A stretch of DNA of 6,415 bases from Actinomycetota bacterium (GTDB lineage: Bacteria; Actinomycetota; Thermoleophilia; Solirubrobacterales; Solirubrobacteraceae), in assembly GCA_005788585.1 (NCBI GenBank), contig SYBY01000190.1:1-6415 (forward strand), written 5' to 3'. Of this stretch, positions 1-5,764 are shown piece by piece. The translations under genes were made by a program, and so were the position numbers. Each line of letters begins with the position of its first letter. The first letter of the stretch is position 1. Below the pieces are notes generated by a model that did not search any database, was not told where the DNA came from, and worked only from the letters and a program-made list of their open reading frames with translations.

Positions 1-10
1 CCAACCGCCG

Positions 11-25
11 ACTGGTGTCACCAGT
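11..25. repeat. Short perfect palindrome downstream of ppdK
   Basis: ACTGGTG and CACCAGT form 7-base arms around one central base. As RNA this would fold as a 6-bp stem with a 3-base loop. It lies just beyond the larger stem-loop that covers the ppdK stop codon. It could be a second part of a transcription end or an operator for a gene left of the window; the sequence does not decide between these. No T-run follows on either strand. Confidence 0.45.
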
Positions 26-27
26 TA

Positions 28-55
28 CCGCTGTGTCACGAAGACGACACAGCGG
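28..55 (-). terminator. Stem-loop across the ppdK stop codon, candidate terminator
   Basis: Positions 28-37 and 46-55 are perfect 10-base inverted arms (CCGCTGTGTC / GACACAGCGG) around an 8-base loop, 38-45. On the minus strand this is the very end of ppdK, and the TGA stop (36-38) falls at the start of the second arm. There is no downstream T-tract, so it is not a classical intrinsic terminator. T-less hairpins are common at transcript ends in GC-rich actinobacteria, and it could also protect the 3' end of the mRNA. The structure is seen directly; its role is inferred. Confidence 0.5.
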
Positions 56-2696
56 CCTGTGCGGCCGCCACGCGCGCCACCGGGACGCGATACGGCGAGC
101 ACGACACGTAGTCGAAGCCGCTGGTGTGGAAGAACGCGATGGAATCCGGGTCGCCGCCGTGCGCGCCGCAGACGCCGATCTTCAGGTCGCCTCGGGTCTT
201 GCGCCCCAGCCACGCGCCCATGCGAACGAGCTGGCCCACGCCCGGGACGTCGAGCGTCTCGAACGGCGACCGGTCGAGCACCTTGCGGTCGATGTACTTC
301 GCGAGGATCTTGCCCTCGATGTCGTCGCGGGAGAACCCGATCGCGGTCTGCGTCAGGTCGCTGGTGCCGCAGGAGAAGAAGTCGGCGTGCATCGCGATGC
401 GGTCGGCCTGCAGGCAGGCGCGCGGCAGCTCGATCATCGTGCCCACAGTGAAGTCGCGGCCGCGAGCCAGGCCCTCCTCCTCGCCGACGTGCTCGACGAG
501 CTGCTCCATGACCTCGAGCTCGCCCTCGTAGGCGACGAGCGGGATCATGATCTCCAGGTGCGGCGGCGCGCCCGAGCGCTCGCGCACCGCGCTGGCCGCG
601 CGGCAGATCGCGCGGACCTGCATCTCGTAGATCTCGGGGTAGAGCAGGCCGAGCCGGCAGCCGCGGGTGCCGAGCATCGGATTCGTCTCGGCCAGCGCGT
701 GCACGCGGTCCAGGGTGCGCTCGAGCGCGACCACCGCGGTGTCGTCGCCACGCGTGCGCGCCTCGTCGAGCTGCGCGTGGACCTGCTCGCGGTCGGGGAG
801 GAACTCGTGCAGCGGCGGGTCGCGCAGGCGGAGCGTGATCGTGAGCCCGGCCATCGCCTCGACGATCCCCTCGAAGTCGGCCTGCTGCAGCGGCTGCAGC
901 TCGGCCAGGGAGGCCACGCGCTCCTCGAGCGTGTCGGCCAGGATCATCGTGCGCATCTTCGGCACGCGGTCGGCCGCCATGAACATGTGCTCGGTGCGGC
1001 ACAGCCCGATGCCCTCCGCACCGAACGCGCGGGCCTTGGCCGCGTCCTCCGGCGTGTCGGCGTTCGTCCGGATGCCCAGGGTGCGCAGCTCGTCGGCCCA
1101 GCGCAGCACCTGCTCGAAGTCCTCGCCCATCTGCGGCTCGACGAGCTGGACGTCCTCGGTCGTCACGGCGCCGGACGTGCCGTCGATGACCACGAGGTCG
1201 CCCTCCCGCAGCACGACCTCGCCGTCGATGCGCACCTCGCGGTCGCGCAGGTCGATCTCCAGGTCCGATGCACCACAGACGCACGGCCGGCCCATCCCGC
1301 GCGCAACGAGCGCCGCGTGCGACGCCTTGCCACCCTCGCTCGTGAGGATCCCCCGCGCCGCGTGGAAGCCCGCGACGTCGTCGGCCTCGGTGAACGGGCG
1401 CACGAGGACGACGTCCCGACCGTCCGCGTCCGCCGCCACCGCGTCGGCGGCGGTGAAGACGACCGCGCCCTTGGCGGCGCCCGGAGACGCGTTCACGCCC
1501 TTCGTCAGCACGGTGTAGTCCGCGGTCGGGTCGAACGTCGGATGCAGCAGCGCGTCGAGCTTCTCGGCGTCGATGGTCGCGAGCGCCTCGCCCGGCGTCA
1601 GCAGGCCCTCACCGACGGCGTCGACGGCGAACCGCACCGCGGCCTGCGCCGGGCGCTTCGCCGCACGGGTCTGCAGCATGAACAGGCGGCCGTCCTCGAT
1701 CGTGAACTCCACGTCCTGCATGTCGCGGGAGTGGCCCTCGAGCGTGCGCAGGATCTCCAGGAGGTGCGCGTGCACCTCGGGCATGATGCGGGCGAGGTCG
1801 TCGATGTCCTGGGTGTTGCGCACGCCGGAGACGACGTCCTCGCCCTGGGCGGTGCCGAGGAAGTCTCCGGACGGCTCGGGCGCGCCGGTGATCTCGGCGC
1901 GCGTGAAGGCGACGCCCGACCCCGACGTCTCCCCCTTGTTGCCGAACACCATCTGCTGCACGTTGACCGCGGTGCCCCAGTCGTCGGGGATGCGGTTGAT
2001 GCGCCGGTAGTGCACGGCGCGGTCGCCCATCCACGAGTCGAAGACCGCGTTGATCGCCTGGGTGAGCTGCTCGCGGGGCTCCTGCGGGAACGGCTCGCCG
2101 GTGTGCTCGGCGAACAGCGCCCGGAAGCGCGCCGTGAGCTCGACGAGCGCTTCGGTGTCCAGCTCGGTGTCGAGCGCGACGCCGCGGTCGGCCTTGACGG
2201 CCGCGATCTCGTCCTCCAGCCGCTCGCCGGGCAGCCCGCGGACGACGTTGGCGAACATCTGCACGAAGCGGCGGTACGAGTCCCAGGCGAAGCGCGGATT
2301 GCCGGTGATCCGGCCCAGGCCCTCGACGGACGCATCGTTGAGGCCGAGGTTCAGGACGGTGTCCATCATCCCGGGCATCGACTCGCGGGCGCCCGAGCGG
2401 ACGGACACGAGCAGCGGATCGTCCGCGTCGCCCAGCCGCTTGCCGGCGCGGGTCTCCAGCGCGGCGAGCGCGGCGCTGACCTGGTCGTCGAGTCCCGCTG
2501 GCGGGATGCGGTCCGCGCGCATGTAGGCGACGCAGGCCTCGGTCGTGATCGTGAACCCAGCCGGCACCAGGTCCGCGCCCAGCAGTCGCGTCATCTCCGC
2601 GACGTTCGCGCCCTTGCCGCCGAGCAGGTCACGCATCTCGCGTGAGCCCTCGGCAAAGTCGTAGACGAGCTTCGTTGTCGACGCAGTGGTGGCCAC
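36..2696 (-). CDS. ppdK: Pyruvate, phosphate dikinase
   Basis: This cytoplasmic enzyme interconverts ATP + Pi + pyruvate and AMP + PPi + PEP. The 886 residues match the usual length of about 875-880. Visible features are the N-terminal ATP-binding region (GGKGAN at 26-31, VSVRSGA 97-103, MPGMMDTVLNLGLND 107-121, MQDVEFTIEDG with E330), the swivelling phosphohistidine domain (GGKASHAALVARGMG, H460), and the C-terminal PEP/pyruvate barrel (R567, R623, E756, Cys843 in GVCGAHGGDP). Three consensus residues differ: the PDRP-target Thr is Ala458, the pyruvate-contacting Asn is Ser779, and the Glu after Cys-Gly is Ala845. The GTG at 2694-2696 gives an N-terminus (MATTASTTKLVYDF) of family length. 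A GTG at 2712-2714 would add six residues and overlap recO; neither has a convincing ribosome site. It lies 10 bases after recO and is probably cotranscribed. Family assignment is very secure; the exact start is less so. Confidence 0.97.
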   Translation of the reverse strand: MATTASTTKLVYDFAEGSREMRDLLGGKGANVAEMTRLLGADLVPAGFTITTEACVAYMRADRIPPAGLDDQVSAALAALETRAGKRLGDADDPLLVSVRSGARESMPGMMDTVLNLGLNDASVEGLGRITGNPRFAWDSYRRFVQMFANVVRGLPGERLEDEIAAVKADRGVALDTELDTEALVELTARFRALFAEHTGEPFPQEPREQLTQAINAVFDSWMGDRAVHYRRINRIPDDWGTAVNVQQMVFGNKGETSGSGVAFTRAEITGAPEPSGDFLGTAQGEDVVSGVRNTQDIDDLARIMPEVHAHLLEILRTLEGHSRDMQDVEFTIEDGRLFMLQTRAAKRPAQAAVRFAVDAVGEGLLTPGEALATIDAEKLDALLHPTFDPTADYTVLTKGVNASPGAAKGAVVFTAADAVAADADGRDVVLVRPFTEADDVAGFHAARGILTSEGGKASHAALVARGMGRPCVCGASDLEIDLRDREVRIDGEVVLREGDLVVIDGTSGAVTTEDVQLVEPQMGEDFEQVLRWADELRTLGIRTNADTPEDAAKARAFGAEGIGLCRTEHMFMAADRVPKMRTMILADTLEERVASLAELQPLQQADFEGIVEAMAGLTITLRLRDPPLHEFLPDREQVHAQLDEARTRGDDTAVVALERTLDRVHALAETNPMLGTRGCRLGLLYPEIYEMQVRAICRAASAVRERSGAPPHLEIMIPLVAYEGELEVMEQLVEHVGEEEGLARGRDFTVGTMIELPRACLQADRIAMHADFFSCGTSDLTQTAIGFSRDDIEGKILAKYIDRKVLDRSPFETLDVPGVGQLVRMGAWLGRKTRGDLKIGVCGAHGGDPDSIAFFHTSGFDYVSCSPYRVPVARVAAAQAAVSSS

Positions 2697-2706
2697 GCGG
2701 GCGATG

Positions 2707-3456
2707 TTACCCACGGCCCCGCACGGCGACGTTGCGGCGCGGCGCGGCATCGCGCAGGCGCAGGCCGCCGTGGTGCTCGAGCGTGGACGCGATCACCCGC
2801 TCGGCCTGGCGCAGCGCCACATCCGACGCGGCGGGCGCCTGGGCGAGCGGCGCGGTCAACGCGCCCGTGAGGAAGCCGTGCGCCTCGGCCCCGAGCGGGA
2901 ACGCGCCCGCCTCGCAGGCGCTGCACACCACGCCGCCGGCGGCGCCCGAGAACCCGCTGAGGTGGTCGGCCTCCCCACACGCCGCGCAGGAGCCGAGCTG
3001 CGGCGCCAGCCCGGCGGCGACCAGGAGCTTCAGGCGGAACGCCAGCTGGTTGGCATGCGTCGCGTTCGCCGGGTCGGCCTCCAGCAGCGCGAGCTCGTTG
3101 CACAGGAGGTGGAAGACCGCCGGGTGGGGCTCGCCCTCGGCGAAGACGCGCCCGACGGCGTCGCACGCCCGTGCGGCCATGTCCAGGGATGCGTGGTGCT
3201 CGCGCAGCCGCCGGTAGGCCTCGACCGTGTCCGCGCCGGTGATCGTGAAGAGATCGCCCCGCCCGCGATGCAGCAGCAGCGCGCTGCGCGTGATGGGCTC
3301 CAGACGCCCGCCGAACCGCGACTTCGCGCGCCTCACGCCCTTCGCGATGGCCCCGATCCGCCCGTGTTCGAGCGAGTAGACGTGCAGGATCCGGTCGGCC
3401 TCGCCGTAGCGCAGCGAGCGCAGGATCACGGCCTCCGTCTTCAGCGAAGCGCCCAT
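2707..3456 (-). CDS. recO: DNA repair protein RecO
   Basis: RecO is a recombination mediator. With RecR it helps RecA displace SSB at gaps (RecF pathway) and anneals SSB-coated single strands. The 249 residues are normal for the family. The N-terminal OB-fold opens with the typical KTEAVILRSLRYGEADRIL (6-24), followed by the conserved GAIAKGVRRAKSRFGGRLEP region (35-54). The C-terminal half is helical and carries a four-cysteine zinc site: C157-x2-C160 and C178-x2-C181. The ATG at 3454-3456 places KTEA at the expected distance, and a GGGCGG stretch a few bases upstream can serve as ribosome site. It starts 24 bases from the oppositely read glutaredoxin and ends with TAA just before ppdK, the only non-TGA stop here. 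The assignment rests on several independent motifs. Confidence 0.96.
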   Translation of the reverse strand: MGASLKTEAVILRSLRYGEADRILHVYSLEHGRIGAIAKGVRRAKSRFGGRLEPITRSALLLHRGRGDLFTITGADTVEAYRRLREHHASLDMAARACDAVGRVFAEGEPHPAVFHLLCNELALLEADPANATHANQLAFRLKLLVAAGLAPQLGSCAACGEADHLSGFSGAAGGVVCSACEAGAFPLGAEAHGFLTGALTAPLAQAPAASDVALRQAERVIASTLEHHGGLRLRDAAPRRNVAVRGRG

Positions 3457-3480
3457 GAACCGCCCGCTATATTTTGTGAA
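3457..3480. promoter_or_regulatory. Divergent recO/glutaredoxin spacer with AT-rich promoter candidate
   Basis: Only 24 bases separate the two divergent start codons. Within this the run 3468-3480 is strikingly AT-rich for the window. On the plus strand TATATT at 3468-3473 matches a sigma-70-type -10 box (TATAAT) at five of six positions; no good -35 was found. A start point seven or eight bases later would fall at the glutaredoxin GTG at 3481. On the minus strand CAAAAT at 3476-3471 is a weaker -10 candidate for recO. Promoter function is inferred from composition and spacing. Confidence 0.5.
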
Positions 3481-3753
3481 GTGTCTGAGGCCACTACTGA
3501 CATCGTCGTCTACACCACGGACCGCTGCTCGTTCTGCACCCGGGTGAAGGCGCTGCTGGACGCCCGCAAGGTCCCGTACTCCGAGATCAACCTCGAGCGG
3601 GACGCCGCCGGGCGCCGCGAGCTGGTCGAGCGCACAGGCATGATGAGCTTCCCGCAGGTCGTCATCCGCGGCCAGCTCCTCGGGGGTTTCCAGGAGACGC
3701 TCGCCGCCGACCGCAGCGGCCGCCTGCGTCAGCTTCTCGCCGACGCGGCCTGA
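3481..3753 (+). CDS. Glutaredoxin (dithiol, CSFC active site)
   Basis: This is a small cytoplasmic thiol-disulfide oxidoreductase of the glutaredoxin/NrdH-like thioredoxin fold. At 90 residues it is a complete single domain. It shows strand 1 (DIVVYTT, 7-13), the redox motif C16-S-F-C19, a second strand (YSEINLERD, 33-41), the cis-proline loop SFPQVVI (P58 in place of the usual TVP) and GGFQE (68-72) where the family often has GG-x-D-D. GTG at 3481 is chosen because the fold begins immediately after it; in-frame sequence upstream is antisense to recO and unlike any glutaredoxin. No Shine-Dalgarno is seen, which fits a leaderless mRNA. It is the only plus-strand gene. Actinobacteria often use mycothiol rather than glutathione, so the physiological reductant cannot be named. 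Whether it is Grx, mycoredoxin-like or NrdH-like is open. Confidence 0.92.
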   Translation: MSEATTDIVVYTTDRCSFCTRVKALLDARKVPYSEINLERDAAGRRELVERTGMMSFPQVVIRGQLLGGFQETLAADRSGRLRQLLADAA

Positions 3754-4598
3754 GCACGGGTCCTCCGCGCCGCGCGCGGACGCGGCTGGCAGGTCTCACA
3801 CGCGTAGGTCCCGCGCCCCGCGGCGACGAACTTCACGATCTCGGTGCCGCACACGTCGCACGCCTCGCCGCGGCGCCGGTGGACGAGGAAGTCGTGCTGG
3901 AACCCGCCGTAGACCCCGTCGACGTGGCGGAAGTCGTCGATCGTCGCCCCGCCCGCGTCGATGCCGGCCGCCAGGGAGGCGACGACCGCGTCGCGCAGCG
4001 CGTCGCACTGCGCGCGGGACAACGACCCGACGGGTCGCAGCGGGTGAATGCGCGCACGGAACAGCGCTTCGTCGGCGTAGATGTTCCCCACGCCCGCGAT
4101 GCGCCGCTGGTCGAGCAGGAACGCCTTGACCGGCGCCCGCCGTCCGCGGGCCTGCGCCCGCAGGTAGGCGCCGGTGAAGTCCTCGCTGAACGGCTCGACC
4201 CCCAGGCGGGCGTCCAGGAACGTCGTCAGGGCGGGGCCGCCGATCGCCAGCTCGCCGGTGCCGAAGCGCCGCGGGTCGCAGAACGACAGGCGCCCGCCGT
4301 CGAGGTCGAACCGGACGCGCTCGTGGGCGGCGTCGGCGTCGTCGGGCTCCCAGAGCAGCGTGCCGGTCATCCGCAGGTGGATGAGCAGGTGGATGTCCCC
4401 CTCGGCACGCCAGATGAGGTACTTGCCGCGGCGATCGAGCGCCTCGACTCGGCGGCCGGCCAGCGCGTCGGTGACCGCCTCCGGGGCCAGCGGCTGCGTC
4501 CATCTGGGGTCGAGGATCGTCAGCTCGCGCAGCGTCCGCCCCTCGACCTTCGGAGCGAGCTGGCGGCGGATCGTCTCGACCTCGGGGAGTTCCGGCAC
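3729..4598 (-). CDS. mutM: Formamidopyrimidine-DNA glycosylase (Fpg)
   Basis: MutM excises 8-oxoguanine and formamidopyrimidines from DNA and cleaves the resulting abasic site (beta,delta-elimination), starting base excision repair. The 289-residue product begins MPELPEVETI. Pro2 becomes the N-terminal nucleophile and Glu3 is catalytic, so the GTG at 4596-4598 must be the start although longer in-frame readings exist upstream. Other features are Lys59 (RRGKY), the DNA-intercalating Met77 (HLRMTGT), DPRRFGTGEL (108-117), the helix-two-turn-helix AGVGNIYADEALF (168-180) and a zinc finger C247-x2-C250 / C267-x2-C270 with Arg262 (GRGTY). The MPELPEVE opening supports Fpg over Nei. A basic 19-residue tail follows the last cysteine, and its final seven codons and stop overlap the 3' end of the glutaredoxin gene. 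The start follows the deoB stop by five bases (GAGGG), so cotranscription is likely. Confidence 0.97.
   Translation of the reverse strand: MPELPEVETIRRQLAPKVEGRTLRELTILDPRWTQPLAPEAVTDALAGRRVEALDRRGKYLIWRAEGDIHLLIHLRMTGTLLWEPDDADAAHERVRFDLDGGRLSFCDPRRFGTGELAIGGPALTTFLDARLGVEPFSEDFTGAYLRAQARGRRAPVKAFLLDQRRIAGVGNIYADEALFRARIHPLRPVGSLSRAQCDALRDAVVASLAAGIDAGGATIDDFRHVDGVYGGFQHDFLVHRRRGEACDVCGTEIVKFVAAGRGTYACETCQPRPRAARRTRAQAASARS
3764..3780 (+). terminator. GC hairpin just after the glutaredoxin stop (weak candidate)
   Basis: TCCGCGC (3764-3770) and GCGCGGA (3774-3780) form a 7-bp stem with a 3-base loop, ten bases after the glutaredoxin TGA. It lies inside the C-terminal coding region of mutM on the other strand. 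No T-run follows, and such GC stems occur by chance in DNA of this composition, so a terminator role is only a possibility. Confidence 0.25.
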
Positions 4599-4603
4599 CC
4601 CTC

Positions 4604-5764
4604 TCAGGCTACGAGGAACGACGCGCCCGGCAGCGCCGGATCGCCGGTGCCCGTCAGCCAGTCCAGGGCACTCGCACCGACGTCGGCCATCGCCCCGTCG
4701 TGACGCCGGCCGCCGGCCCCGGCGAACGCGGCCAGGAGCGGGACGTGCTCCCGGGTGTGGTCCGTGTGATCGGCCCAGGGATCGACGCCGTGGTCGGCGG
4801 TGATCACGAGCAGGTCGCCCGGCCGCATGCGCCGCAGCCAGCCGCTCACGGCGGTGTCGATCTCGCGGAGGGCCCGGTGGAAGCCCGCGGTGTCCTTGCG
4901 ATGACCGTGCACCTGGTCGGTCTCCACGAGGTTCGTCAGCACCAGCCCCTCGTCGAGCGCGTCGACGAGCATGCTCACCGACGCGATCCCGGCCGCGTTC
5001 GTCGGCGCCGGATGCTTGACGTCGATGCCCACCCCCGCGAACAGGTCCCACGCCTTGCCCACCGCGTGGACGGGCAGGCCCGCGTCCTGGATGGCCTGCA
5101 GGTACGAGCGACCGGGCGGGTGGACCGCGAAGTCCCGGCGTCCGTCGGTCCGCGTGAACGCCCCCGGGGTGCCCGTGAACGGACGGGCGATGACCCGGCC
5201 GACCGCGAGGTCGCCGACCAGCACCTCCCGCAGTGCGGCGCAGACCGCGTGCAGCCGCGGCGCAGGGATGAGGCCTTCGTGCGCGGCGATCTGGAGCACC
5301 GAGTCCTGCGACGTGTAGACGATCGGGGCACCCGACGTGACGTGCTCGGCGCCGAAGTCGTCGATCGCGCGCAGGCCGTCGTACGGGCGGTTGCACAGTG
5401 GCGCGTGGCCCGTCAGGCGCTCGATGTGCGCGATGACCTCGGGCGGGAACCCGTCGGGGAACGTGGGCAGCGGGCGCGGCGTGACGACGCCCATCAGCTC
5501 CCAGTGCCCGGTCGTGGAGTCCTTGCCCGGGCCGGTCGCGGCGAGCCGCCCGTGGACGGCGGTGGGCGGCGCCGCGGGCTCCACGCCCTGCAGCGGGAGG
5601 ATGGAACCGAGGCCGAGGCGCTGCAGTGTCGGGAGCCGCAGTCCGCCCTCGCTCTCGGCCACGTGCGCCAGCGTGTTCGCGCCCGCGTCGCCGTACTCGG
5701 CGGCGTCGGGCAGCTCGCCGACGCCCACGGCGTCGGCGACGACGACGAAGGCCCGCCGGCTCAC
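4604..5764 (-). CDS. deoB: Phosphopentomutase
   Basis: DeoB interconverts ribose (or deoxyribose) 1-phosphate and 5-phosphate, linking nucleoside salvage to the pentose phosphate pathway in the cytoplasm. It is a metal-dependent member of the alkaline phosphatase superfamily. At 386 residues it is close to family length. The N-terminal metal motif is FVVVADAVGVGELPDA (Asp11), followed by GANTLAH. The phosphate-accepting loop is GKDSTTGHWELMG (80-92). The C-terminal metal ligands are Asp283 and His288 (ETDQVHGHRKD), Asp324-His325 (ITADHGVDPW) and His336 (DHTREHVPLL). The residue aligned with the catalytic Thr85 of Bacillus cereus appears to be Ser83. The GTG start shares the four bases GTGA with the lipoprotein stop, and no strong ribosome site precedes it, which suggests translational coupling. 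mutM follows five bases after its stop. Confidence 0.97.
   Translation of the reverse strand: MSRRAFVVVADAVGVGELPDAAEYGDAGANTLAHVAESEGGLRLPTLQRLGLGSILPLQGVEPAAPPTAVHGRLAATGPGKDSTTGHWELMGVVTPRPLPTFPDGFPPEVIAHIERLTGHAPLCNRPYDGLRAIDDFGAEHVTSGAPIVYTSQDSVLQIAAHEGLIPAPRLHAVCAALREVLVGDLAVGRVIARPFTGTPGAFTRTDGRRDFAVHPPGRSYLQAIQDAGLPVHAVGKAWDLFAGVGIDVKHPAPTNAAGIASVSMLVDALDEGLVLTNLVETDQVHGHRKDTAGFHRALREIDTAVSGWLRRMRPGDLLVITADHGVDPWADHTDHTREHVPLLAAFAGAGGRRHDGAMADVGASALDWLTGTGDPALPGASFLVA

Noticed and set aside
25..1284. Second minus-strand open frame within ppdK, as a possible frameshift or split gene
   Set aside because: The main frame is continuous with all PPDK motifs from start to stop, so the other frame is an Arg-rich shadow.
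15..2645. A very long open frame on the plus strand (about 876 codons) opposite ppdK
   Set aside because: It lies wholly antisense to a gene with unmistakable PPDK motifs, its product is Arg/His/Ala/Asp-rich with no recognisable domain, and stop codons are simply rare in this GC-rich frame.
2697..2750. Longer ppdK start at 2750
   Set aside because: It would extend 44 bases into recO and add an N-terminus not typical of PPDKs; the GTG at 2694-2696 gives the expected length.
2686..3480. In-frame upstream extension of the glutaredoxin
   Set aside because: The added region is antisense to recO, reads as Arg/Ala-rich noise, and the glutaredoxin fold is complete from GTG at 3481.
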